Shown in pieces: positions 8,901-13,978 of a DNA stretch of 13,978 nt. The notes beneath the pieces are model-generated. The model was not told the DNA's origin and made no database searches. It saw only the letters and a list, made by a program, of their open reading frames with translations. The DNA lies in NCBI GenBank assembly GCA_030433195.1, contig JAUIME010000053.1:1-13978 (forward strand), read 5' to 3'. Source of the stretch: a bacterium (GTDB lineage Bacteria; Planctomycetota; JACOTG01; JAUIME01). Position numbers and translations under genes: made by a program. Positions within the stretch are counted from its first letter, which is position 1, and each line of letters starts with the position of its first letter.

Positions 8901-9233
8901 ATCAACCGTCGTCGGCGCTCGGGCGAAGAGCTCGACGCCGCGATCCTCGCCGCGGGTCAAGAACGCCTGCGCCCGATCCTCATGACCACGGCAACGACCG
9001 TCCTCGCGCTGCTGCCGATGGCGCTGGGCCTCGGCGCGGGTGACGAGCTGCGGCGACCGATGGCCGTCACGGTCATCGGCGGTCTCACGATCGCGACGCT
9101 GCTCACGCTCCTCGTGATCCCGTGCATGTACCGCATCATGAGCCGACGCGGTTCGACGCTACGTCCCGTGACCGAAGCCGAGGAACGCCATCGCGCCGAC
9201 GTCCCCGACCGACTTCCGGCGGAGGTCCACTGA
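5907..9233 (+). CDS. RND family efflux transporter, permease subunit 1 (AcrB/SwrC-like)
   Basis: A 1108-residue proton-driven inner-membrane transporter with two repeated halves, each with one TM helix, a large periplasmic porter domain and a five-helix bundle. TM1 lies in RRPVTIVMATVAIAVFGWISL, followed by the family signature FPVELLPDVSYPTLTIQTEYPDAAPESVE. TM2-6 cover about residues 333-484, including TM4 GVGMLVDNSIVVLEAI (D397, N398). TM7 starts near 592, and TM8-12 cover about 923-1085, including TM10 GIVVNNAIVLVDAI (N990, N991). The single Asp in VDN and the Asn pair replacing the AcrB TM10 Lys are typical of SwrC-like and related HAE1 pumps. The GTG at 5907 is chosen because TM1 follows directly; the frame stays open upstream but overlaps the adaptor gene there. 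Odd feature: the cytoplasmic TM6-TM7 loop carries a strongly hydrophobic block at 531-569. One base separates it from the second permease gene. Confidence 0.95.
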   Translation: MSLPDLAVRRPVTIVMATVAIAVFGWISLGKFPVELLPDVSYPTLTIQTEYPDAAPESVEQFVTRPVEEAVGVIPGVRDLRSTSRAGISEVILEFEWGEVMDFAALDVREKLGLVRLPDEADLPRVLRFDPSLDPILRLALSGERPLDDLRQLAERWIKPRFEAVRGIAAAKVRGGLDPEIHIDADIERLAALGLTLDDLASALQSENVNRPGGTLKDWGSVFLVRTLHEFENLDQIRRTIVREAETGRIRVEDVAKVTRSHVDRDIIVRNRGDEAVELALHREGSSNTMTVAAAAREELEAIRADLPAEIRLELLNDQSRYIGEAVGQVWSAAIMGCLLAVLVLYFFLRDVPSTIIIAISIPVSVIATFLPLARAGVSLNIMSLGGLALGVGMLVDNSIVVLEAIDRRRREGLRRRDAAARGASEVAGAVTAATLTTVSVFLPIVFVTGIAGQLFYDLAVTVCLSLVASLFVSLTLIPTLAAFDLQSIWRSGSETLFRWDRGSAGRDDLPWTLRFGSIALPPVGNGEHWISKILTVILLVPRLVLALALALVLGAWWVVSWAFHIVSWPASKAFDAIGVAYPKSLTGALKLRWLILPATFALLAFVVWMGSQRLGTNLVPDLAQGEFAFQFRFPEETTLETTASVMERIESRLVDDERFARVFSVAGSLPSTASGRQTLGENLAQLNFVLPDDAASEAETAAIERVRSVVASFPNVEAELVHPSVLSMKSPVEVKIFSEDLETLETAAGGILAAVADVPGVRDASTTIEPGSPEIRITPDRERAGALGVGADALSRSLQGQIRGQVVGEFREEEERIDIRLRAVETARNRASGVEFLTVRLPGGTAVPVSAVADVSIGRGPAAIYRSGGARVARVTASADARSLGRILDDVTDRIAGMSLPDDTTVELGGQNDEMKVSIDSLKLALTLAIFLVFVVMAMQFESLLHPFVILLTVPLGAIGVILALLVTGASVSVLSLIGAVMLAGIVVNNAIVLVDAINRRRRSGEELDAAILAAGQERLRPILMTTATTVLALLPMALGLGAGDELRRPMAVTVIGGLTIATLLTLLVIPCMYRIMSRRGSTLRPVTEAEERHRADVPDRLPAEVH
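7497..7613 (+). other. Extra hydrophobic block in the TM6-TM7 loop of RND permease 1
   Basis: Residues 531-569 of the first permease form a 39-residue, almost uncharged stretch beginning ISKILTVILLVPRLVLALAL and ending GAWWVVSWAFHIVSW. It lies between the end of TM6 (about 484) and the start of TM7 (about 592), where AcrB-type pumps have a cytoplasmic loop with one amphipathic helix. A central Pro-Arg (PRL) and the length fit either a helical hairpin of two membrane passes, which keeps the topology, or one long re-entrant element. The flanking loop (485-530) is also longer than usual. Confidence 0.65.
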
Positions 9234-9234
9234 C

Positions 9235-12200
9235 GTGAAACGACTCTTCGACCTCGCCATCGACCGGCCCGTCGCGACTTGCATGATGCTCTTGTGCCTC
9301 ATGGTGCTCGGCGTCGTCGCGATCTTTCGGCTGCCGCTCGACAACATGCCGCTGATCCAAGAACCCGAGATCGACATCGAGGTTCCGTTCTCCGGCAGCC
9401 ACCCGCTCGAGACGTTGCGCGACGTCGCCATCCCGATCGAAGAAGAGATCGCGACGATCCCCGAAGTGAAGCGCATCAGCACGCGCGCGACGTCGGGCCA
9501 AGCCCGCGTCGAGGTGAACTTCGACTGGGACGTGAACCTCGAAGTGAAGCGCATGGAGGTGCGCGAGGCCGTCGAGCGCGCGCGCGCGGTCCTTCCCGAG
9601 GGCATCGGCTTCATCGAGGTGAAGGGCGACATCGCGGGACCGGCCGACGGTGCGATGCTGCAGGGACGTGTCTCGGCCGAGCGCGACCTTTCCGAATCGT
9701 GGGAGCTTCTCGACCGCCGCATCAAGAGGCCGATCGAGCGTATCAAGGGCGTCGCGAGCGTGAGTCTGTACGGCGTCGAGCCGCAGCAGATCCGCATCGA
9801 TCTCGACTTCGAGGCGATGCAGAACCACGGCGTGCGCGCCGACCAGATCCTCGACGTCATCAACGCCGCGAACCTCGACATGGACCTCGGCACGATTCGC
9901 GGCGACATCGTGCGCTACGACGTGCGGACCGTCGCGCGCTTCACCGACCTCGAGGAGATTCGCGACCTGTCGATCGGCCGCGGCCTGCGTGTGCGCGACG
10001 TCGCGCGCGTCGAGTCGCGCGAGCCCGAAGTCGACTACGGACGCCACCTCGACCAGCGCTTCGCGATCGGCATCGACGTGTTCAAGGAACCGACCGCGAA
10101 CACCGTCGCGACGGTCGACGCGATCATGGCCAAGATCGACGAGATCGAGAGCGACCCGGCGCTGCAGGGCATCTCCCTGCTCGTGTGGGCCAACGCGGGC
10201 GAAGAGATCCGCACCGCGCTCGGCGGGTTGCGCGACGCAGGGATCTTCGGCGGTTTTCTCGCGGTGTTCGTGCTCTACTTCTTCCTGCGCAAGTTGCGGA
10301 ACACGCTCATCGTCGCGGTCGCCATCCCGTTCTCGCTGATCGTCACGTGCGGCGGCATGTACGCGCTCGGATCCGAGTTCAACGTGCTCACGCTCATGGG
10401 GCTCATGCTCGGCGTCGGCATGCTCGTCGACAACGCGGTCGTCGTCATGGAGAACATCCATCGCCTTCAGAGTACGGGCATGGATCCGCGCACGGCCGCA
10501 AAGCGCGGTGCGCGCGACGTCGCCATGGCCGTGACGGCATCGACGGCGACAACGGTCATCGTGTGGTCGTGGCTGTTCACGGCCGACAAGAGCGAACTCA
10601 CGATCATGATGACGCAGACGGCGCTCACGATCTGCCTTGCGGTCGTCTGTTCGCTGCTCGTTTCACTGACCCTCATCCCGCTCGCCGCGGCGCGCATCGG
10701 AACGGGCAAGGAGGCCGAGCCGGGATTCCTGCTTCGACGTCTCGTTCCCGTGTATCGCGGCGTCCTCGGATTCACGCTGCGGCATCGCGTCTTCGCGCTC
10801 GTCGTCCTTCTCGGGATCGCGAGCACCGCGATCATCCCGATCCAAGCGATCGAGAAGACCGGCGAGCCGTCGATGCAGCAGTACAGCGTGCAGATCAACC
10901 TCCAAGTGCACGACCCCGCAACCAAGGACGTTCTCGAGAGCCATATCGACACACTCGAGGCGTTCCTCGCGGAGCGCAAGGAAGAGCTCGGCTACGAGAG
11001 CATGTACTCGTGGTACAGCGAGAACATGGGATGCATGACGCGTCTGTACCTCCCCCGCGGCAACGCCTCGAAGGACAAGCTTCAGAAGCTGCGGGACAAG
11101 CTCGAGGGCAAACTGCCCGAGATCGCGGGCGTCAAGCTGCAGGTCGGCGACAGCGAGTGGTATCGTCGCGGCCGCGGCGGGGATGGGCGGCGGATGGTCT
11201 CCGTGTCGATCACGGGCGAAGATCCGGAGTATCTCGAGCAGCTCGCGATCGACGCCGAAGCGCGGCTGCGCGGTATCCCGCAAGCAGTCGAAGTGTGGGG
11301 GCCGAGCCTGAGCGGGCAGAAGGAGCTGCGCTTGCTCGTCGATCCCGCGCGAGCGCGCGCACTCTCGGTGACTCCGAGCGCGATCGCCGACGCCGTGTCG
11401 TTCGCATTTCGTGGGCGCAACATGCGGCGCTACCAGACCGCCAACGGCGAGCTCGAGATGCTCATCGGCTTGCCCGAAGAACTACGCGACGGCGGCATGG
11501 CTCTCTTGAACGAACTCGAAGTTCCGACGTCGCCGTCTCCCTCGACAGCAGCATCGACCACCTCCGGCGCGTCGAGCTCACCGACGACGTCAGCGACGAT
11601 GGACAACTCGGCTGAGACCGCAATGGCGATGACGAGCGCCGCGAATGCCGACACGTCAGGCGACGAAGCCGCGATGACGGAGACACCCTCGGTGCCGCTC
11701 TCGTCGGTGGTCGACTTCGAGATCGCGCGCATGCCGCCGCGCATCCAACGGACCGACCGCGAGACGACGAGCCGCGTGAGCGTCCAGTTCGACGAAGACG
11801 ACGTCACGACGGAAGAGGCGCAAGCACTCGTGAGCGCCGAACTGGCGACGTTCACGCTGCCCGAGGGCTACCGCTGGAGCTTCGGCGACTGGGGCCGCCG
11901 ACGCGACGACAACCTCGGCACGATGTTCCGCGGCGTGACGCTGTCGCTGCTGATCGTCGTCTTGCTGATGGCCGCTCTTTTCGAGTCGTTCTCGCAGCCG
12001 CTCGCGATCGTCATCACGCTTCCGTTCGCCTTCTTCGGTGGGTTCTGGGCGTTGTGGCTACTCGGCTACGAGCTCGATGCCGTCGGCTTCATCGGAGTCA
12101 TCATCCTCATCGGCGTCGTCGTGAACAACGGCATCGTCATGGTCGACCACGTCAACCATCTGCGCGCCGAGGGCAAGAGTCGGCTCGACGCTCTGCTCGA

Positions 12201-12498
12201 GGGTTGCGGCAACCGATTGCGGCCGGTCCTCATGACCGCGATCACGACGATCTTCGGCCTCGTGCCGCTCGCGCTCGCGGGATCGTCGGTCGGCGGCGCG
12301 TACATCGACTCGCTCGCGGTCGTCGTCATCGGCGGCCTCGCGACGTCGACCGTGTTCACGTTGCTCGCTCTGCCGGTCTGGTACACTGCCGTCGAAGACA
12401 TCGCCTCGATCCTGTTGCGGCTGTTGCCCCGACCGGTTCGTTCGGCGGGACGGCTGTGGCCGCGCGGATCCGTCCTCGCGCGCTCGTCGAACGGGTGA
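9235..12498 (+). CDS. RND family efflux transporter, permease subunit 2
   Basis: A second complete RND pump protein (1087 residues), homologous to but clearly distinct from the upstream one. TM1 lies in RPVATCMMLLCLMVLGVVAIF and is followed by LPLDNMPLIQEPEIDIEVPFSGSHPLE. The porter domains include a segment around residues 90-110 (EVKRMEVREAVERARAVLPEG). TM2-6 contain GVGMLVDNAVVVMENIHRL (D399, N400), and TM8-12 contain GVVVNNGIVMVDHVNHL (N964, N965). The GTG start has GGAGG nine bases upstream, inside the end of the preceding gene, and only one base separates the two coding sequences, so expression is tightly linked. Residues 766-819 are a low-complexity Ser/Thr/Ala/Met-rich insert in the second periplasmic half, directly before VPLSSVVDFEIARMPPRIQR. 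Since only one adaptor gene is present, the two permeases may share it or mix in one trimer, as MdtB/MdtC do; that is inference from gene order. Confidence 0.95.
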   Translation: MKRLFDLAIDRPVATCMMLLCLMVLGVVAIFRLPLDNMPLIQEPEIDIEVPFSGSHPLETLRDVAIPIEEEIATIPEVKRISTRATSGQARVEVNFDWDVNLEVKRMEVREAVERARAVLPEGIGFIEVKGDIAGPADGAMLQGRVSAERDLSESWELLDRRIKRPIERIKGVASVSLYGVEPQQIRIDLDFEAMQNHGVRADQILDVINAANLDMDLGTIRGDIVRYDVRTVARFTDLEEIRDLSIGRGLRVRDVARVESREPEVDYGRHLDQRFAIGIDVFKEPTANTVATVDAIMAKIDEIESDPALQGISLLVWANAGEEIRTALGGLRDAGIFGGFLAVFVLYFFLRKLRNTLIVAVAIPFSLIVTCGGMYALGSEFNVLTLMGLMLGVGMLVDNAVVVMENIHRLQSTGMDPRTAAKRGARDVAMAVTASTATTVIVWSWLFTADKSELTIMMTQTALTICLAVVCSLLVSLTLIPLAAARIGTGKEAEPGFLLRRLVPVYRGVLGFTLRHRVFALVVLLGIASTAIIPIQAIEKTGEPSMQQYSVQINLQVHDPATKDVLESHIDTLEAFLAERKEELGYESMYSWYSENMGCMTRLYLPRGNASKDKLQKLRDKLEGKLPEIAGVKLQVGDSEWYRRGRGGDGRRMVSVSITGEDPEYLEQLAIDAEARLRGIPQAVEVWGPSLSGQKELRLLVDPARARALSVTPSAIADAVSFAFRGRNMRRYQTANGELEMLIGLPEELRDGGMALLNELEVPTSPSPSTAASTTSGASSSPTTSATMDNSAETAMAMTSAANADTSGDEAAMTETPSVPLSSVVDFEIARMPPRIQRTDRETTSRVSVQFDEDDVTTEEAQALVSAELATFTLPEGYRWSFGDWGRRRDDNLGTMFRGVTLSLLIVVLLMAALFESFSQPLAIVITLPFAFFGGFWALWLLGYELDAVGFIGVIILIGVVVNNGIVMVDHVNHLRAEGKSRLDALLEGCGNRLRPVLMTAITTIFGLVPLALAGSSVGGAYIDSLAVVVIGGLATSTVFTLLALPVWYTAVEDIASILLRLLPRPVRSAGRLWPRGSVLARSSNG
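11530..11691 (+). other. 54-residue Ser/Thr/Ala-rich insert inside RND permease 2
   Basis: Residues 766-819 begin SPSPSTAASTTSGASSSP and end TSGDEAAMTETPS. More than half of the residues are Ser, Thr or Ala, with several Met and Asp/Glu and no aromatic residue. They interrupt an otherwise ordinary RND periplasmic sequence: the preceding ALLNELEVPT and the following VPLSSVVDFEIARMPP normally lie a few residues apart in the family. The insert keeps the reading frame and adds no stop. It is likely to be a disordered periplasmic loop. Confidence 0.75.
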
Positions 12499-12572
12499 GG
12501 CGCGACGCCGTCTGACGCGTCGACCGATTCGCCCACCCCGCCGGCCCGATCTCCATCGACACGGTACGTGCC

Positions 12573-12938
12573 ATGATTCCGATCCTCCTCGTCGGACTCG
12601 GCGGCTTCGTCGGATCCGTACTGCGCTACGTGACGACACTCGCGGTCACGCGCGGCTTCCCCGACGCGCGCTTTCCCTACGGCACGCTCGCGGTCAACAC
12701 GCTCGGCTGCCTCGCGATCGGATTCCTCGGATCGCGCGCACTCACCGAAGACGCGCCGGGTCGCTGGTTCGTCGTGATCGGCGTGCTCGGCGGCTTCACG
12801 ACGTTCTCGACGTTCGGCCTCGAGACCTACGCCCTCGCTCGCGACGGCAGCCCCTGGCCCGCACTCGCCAACGTGACGTTGCAGGTCGTCTGCGGTCTCG
12901 CGGCGGTCTGGGCCGGCGCGTTCCTCGCGCGCGCCTGA
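12573..12938 (+). CDS. crcB: CrcB/Fluc fluoride ion channel
   Basis: A 121-residue inner-membrane protein with four predicted TM helices. Fluc channels work as antiparallel dual-topology dimers that passively export fluoride from the cytoplasm. Seen motifs are GGFVGSVLRY (10-19, with the conserved Arg), GTLAVNTLGC (37-46, pore Asn42) and GGFTTFSTFGLET (73-85). The last holds F78 and F81, corresponding to the Phe-box residues that line the fluoride path, and the TTFS turn near the central sodium site. The length is normal for a single-gene homodimeric Fluc, and no second crcB lies adjacent. The ATG at 12573 fits the family N-terminus but has no clear Shine-Dalgarno sequence. It lies 74 bases after the second RND permease on the same strand, so read-through from the pump operon is possible. 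I looked for the crcB-motif fluoride riboswitch in the gap and did not see it. Confidence 0.95.
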   Translation: MIPILLVGLGGFVGSVLRYVTTLAVTRGFPDARFPYGTLAVNTLGCLAIGFLGSRALTEDAPGRWFVVIGVLGGFTTFSTFGLETYALARDGSPWPALANVTLQVVCGLAAVWAGAFLARA

Positions 12939-12962
12939 TTCTCTTACGCGTTTCCGAGAATC
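12937..12962 (+). terminator. Possible hairpin terminator at the end of crcB
   Basis: Perfect 7-base arms GATTCTC (12937-12943) and GAGAATC (12956-12962) surround a 12-base loop and overlap the last two bases of the crcB stop codon. The following bases (GGACTTGACTTT) have some T but no real T-run, and they overlap the -35-like element of the next gene. It could be a weak terminator or an additional binding dyad; the evidence is the symmetry only. Confidence 0.3.
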
Positions 12963-12966
12963 GGAC

Positions 12967-12995
12967 TTGACTTTGCCTACACCTGTAGGCATTCT
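12967..12995 (+). promoter_or_regulatory. Candidate promoter of the BlaI-family repressor gene
   Basis: TTGACT (12967-12972) is a five-of-six match to a sigma-70 -35 box. After a 17-base spacer comes CATTCT (12990-12995), a poor -10 match. The spacer is almost wholly occupied by the first palindromic operator, the usual layout for an autorepressed blaI-type gene. The -10 assignment is weak; the -35 and the geometry are the support. Confidence 0.5.
12974..12991 (+). promoter_or_regulatory. Operator 1: perfect 18-bp palindrome, BlaI/MecI/CopY type
   Basis: TGCCTACACCTGTAGGCA is a perfect dyad whose centre, TACACCTGTA, matches the TACAnnTGTA core known for operators of the BlaI/MecI/CopY repressor family. 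It lies 59 bases upstream of the repressor start codon, between the -35-like and -10-like elements. Binding there would block RNA polymerase, so negative autoregulation of the repressor and its coupled downstream gene is the natural reading. Confidence 0.8.
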
Positions 12996-13017
12996 TGCCT
13001 ACAGACGTAGGCAAGAA
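12992..13017 (+). promoter_or_regulatory. Operator 2: 11-bp-arm dyad downstream of the promoter
   Basis: The arms TTCTTGCCTAC (12992-13002) and GTAGGCAAGAA (13007-13017) are perfectly complementary around a 4-base centre AGAC. The central ten bases TACAGACGTA match the TACAnnTGTA core with one mismatch. Its centre is 22 bp from that of operator 1, two helical turns, so repressor dimers at both sites would lie on one DNA face. In RNA it could also form a hairpin ahead of the ribosome site. Confidence 0.75.
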
Positions 13018-13049
13018 CCTGTCCGAGTCCCGATTTCGGAGGCCATCGC

Positions 13050-13487
13050 GTGACCCCATCCAAGCGCCGTCCGCTGACCACCAGTCAGCACGAAATCATG
13101 ACGATCGTCTGGGACCGCGGCGCGGTCACGATCTCGGAAGTGTGGAAGGCGCTCTGCGAGGAGCGCGACGTCGCGCGCAATACCGTGCTCACGCAGGTCC
13201 AGCGGCTCGAAGAGCGCGGTTGGCTTCGGCGCGAACGACAGGGACGAACCGACGTCTACACGAGCCGCGTCCCGCGCGAAGCCTCCGAGAAGGAGCGATT
13301 GCGCAGCATGATCGACCAGGTCTTCGACGGCTCGGCAGTCAACCTCGTGCAGTCGCTGCTCGGCCATGACCTCGTCGATCGCGACGAGATCGAACGGATC
13401 CGCGGCGTCATCGAGAATGCCGACACCGAGCCCGCTCCAACGAAGGCTCCCGCCAAGCGCGGAGCCAAGAAGAGGACGCGACGATGA
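13050..13487 (+). CDS. BlaI/MecI/CopY-family transcriptional repressor
   Basis: A 145-residue winged-helix repressor that would bind the two dyads just upstream as a dimer. The N-terminal domain (about 8-80) shows the family pattern: LTTSQHEIMTIVWDRGAVTISEV (9-31), the recognition-helix region VARNTVLTQVQRLEERGWLRRE (41-62), and the wing with GRTDVYTSRVPREA (65-78). The C-terminal part (79-123) has the dimerisation helices KERLRSMIDQVFDGSAVNLVQSLL and DEIERIRGVIE, followed by an unusual Lys/Arg/Pro/Ala-rich tail (127-145, ending AKKRTRR) that may add nonspecific DNA contact. Translation starts at GTG with GGAGG seven bases upstream. By my alignment the position of the staphylococcal Asn-Phe cleavage site is Ser102-Leu103. 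The gene overlaps the next by ATGA, so both are coregulated. The inducer is unknown; relatives answer to beta-lactams, copper or, in many cases, an unidentified signal. Confidence 0.92.
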   Translation: MTPSKRRPLTTSQHEIMTIVWDRGAVTISEVWKALCEERDVARNTVLTQVQRLEERGWLRRERQGRTDVYTSRVPREASEKERLRSMIDQVFDGSAVNLVQSLLGHDLVDRDEIERIRGVIENADTEPAPTKAPAKRGAKKRTRR

Positions 13488-13978
13488 TCGGCATCGATCC
13501 GCTGCTCGTTCACGTCGTCGTGATTGTCGTCGCCGTCACCGGGGTTCTCGCCGCGGGCGCCGCCGCATCGTGGCTCGCGCGCCGTCGATCGATCCCGCTT
13601 CGACACGGGATCGCCGTGACGACGCTCGCTCTCGTCCTCGCGACACCTTGCGTCGTAGCGCTCGGCCCCCTTGTGCCGGGTGTCGGAAGTCGAGGGATCC
13701 CGATCGCAACGCTCGTCGCGGTACACCTACCGGTCGCAGGCCACCGCTCGGTCGCCGACACGACCGGCGACGTCGCGACGTCACGCTCGATTCCTTTCGA
13801 CACGACCGCCCACCACGCAACTGCGCCGACCGAGCCGGCAGCGACGCTCGATTCCGAAGGACGATTCACCGATGAAGGCACCGCCGCGAACACCGACTCG
13901 TTCGCGATCGGCTCGACAACGCGATCGCGTGGCTCGTCGAGAACCAACGCGAAGACGGCTCGTGGAGGGAACGCGATT
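13484..13978 (+). CDS. BlaR1-like two-helix membrane protein with squalene-cyclase-type repeat; apparent frameshift, 3' end outside window
   Basis: The ATG at 13484 overlaps the repressor stop (ATGA). Residues 8-32 (LVHVVVIVVAVTGVLAAGAAASWLA) and 43-66 (IAVTTLALVLATPCVVALGPLVPG) are two membrane helices joined by RRRSIPLRH. This is the opening seen in BlaR1/MecR1-type M56 sensors that accompany BlaI repressors. A Thr/Ala/Pro-rich, probably periplasmic linker follows to about residue 138. Near base 13900 the coding signal appears to move from this frame to the frame one base earlier, where 13915-13977 reads DNAIAWLVENQREDGSW plus four residues, a classic prenyltransferase/squalene-cyclase repeat. 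The shift must lie between 13876 (after a stop in the second frame) and about 13914. No start codon exists in the second frame after that stop, and I see no slippery heptamer, so a one-base loss by mutation or assembly error is the simplest reading. No HExxH is visible, but the window ends early. Confidence 0.7.
   Translation, partial: MIGIDPLLVHVVVIVVAVTGVLAAGAAASWLARRRSIPLRHGIAVTTLALVLATPCVVALGPLVPGVGSRGIPIATLVAVHLPVAGHRSVADTTGDVATSRSIPFDTTAHHATAPTEPAATLDSEGRFTDEGTAANTDSFAIGSTTRSRGSSRTNAKTARGGNAI
13915..13978 (+). other. Prenyltransferase/squalene-cyclase-like repeat in a shifted frame
   Basis: Codons beginning at 13915 give DNAIAWLVENQREDGSW, matching the repeat pattern A-x-x-W-L-x-x-x-Q-x-x-D-G-S-W of the alpha/alpha-toroid families (squalene-hopene cyclases, protein prenyltransferase beta subunits, TEDs of complement-like proteins). 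This frame differs from that of the ATG at 13484. The preceding residues LVRDRL suit the helix before such a repeat. Only one repeat fits before the window ends. Confidence 0.7.

Noticed and set aside
9136..10461. 441-codon open frame on the minus strand opposite RND permease 2
   Set aside because: The product is dominated by Arg, Asp, His and Val without family motifs, mirroring the antisense of GC-rich coding sequence. The plus-strand permease is unambiguous.
9279..11615. 778-codon plus-strand frame within RND permease 2
   Set aside because: Arg/His-rich shadow in a different frame from the true permease.
12505..12525. GACGC/GCGTC inverted repeat after RND permease 2 as a terminator
   Set aside because: Only about five paired bases, no T-run, and such CG-rich repeats are frequent by chance in this sequence.
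12499..12572. Fluoride riboswitch upstream of crcB
   Set aside because: The gap lacks the conserved pseudoknot segments I would expect and is short; not supported by eye.
13366..13875. 169-codon plus-strand frame overlapping the repressor end and the start of the next gene
   Set aside because: It is Arg/Ser-rich with no motif. The ATGA-coupled gene at 13484 explains the region, and only the segment after 13876 in this frame, beyond its stop, carries a real motif.
13872..13978. ATG at 13872 as the start of a new gene
   Set aside because: The frame gives an Arg/Pro-rich sequence (KAPPRTPTRSRSARQ) without motifs and does not correspond to the frame of the toroid repeat.

Overview
This is a GC-rich bacterial chromosomal segment with ordinary gene density. 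The gene content (a BlaI-type repressor coupled to a membrane protein with a squalene-cyclase-like repeat, a duplicated RND pump, a GluD-like glutamate dehydrogenase) and the many GTG/TTG starts suggest a Planctomycetota-like or similar high-GC Gram-negative bacterium. No rRNA or taxonomic marker is present, so this is inference. I see no transposase, integrase, tRNA, CRISPR array or prophage gene.

The window has two divergent halves separated by a gene-free stretch at 4276-4722. The left half reads on the minus strand, in transcription order: a GTG-started NAD(P)-dependent glutamate dehydrogenase (4275-2851); a 127-residue protein I do not recognise (2816-2433); an 84-residue KOW-like protein (2327-2073) overlapping by 4 bases an ADP-ribosylglycohydrolase (2076-1078); a 144-residue protein of unknown function (1016-582); and a protein carrying a SnoaL/NTF2-like domain behind an unknown N-terminal domain (505 to beyond base 1).

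The right half reads on the plus strand. A tight three-gene cluster encodes a lipoprotein-type RND periplasmic adaptor (4723-5889) and two different RND inner-membrane transporters (5907-9233 and 9235-12498); no TolC-like outer membrane factor is in the window. A CrcB/Fluc fluoride channel follows (12573-12938). Then comes a BlaI/MecI/CopY-family repressor (13050-13487), whose leader holds two strong dyads 22 bp apart, one a perfect match to the TACAnnTGTA operator core and placed between a -35-like and a -10-like element. The repressor overlaps by ATGA a two-helix membrane protein whose frame appears broken near base 13900 and which resumes in another frame as a prenyltransferase/squalene-cyclase-type repeat.

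The most interesting items are the BlaI-controlled membrane/toroid-repeat gene with its apparent frameshift, the paired operators, and two unusual insertions in the RND pumps: an extra hydrophobic block between TM6 and TM7 of pump 1, and a 54-residue Ser/Thr/Ala-rich insert in a periplasmic domain of pump 2.
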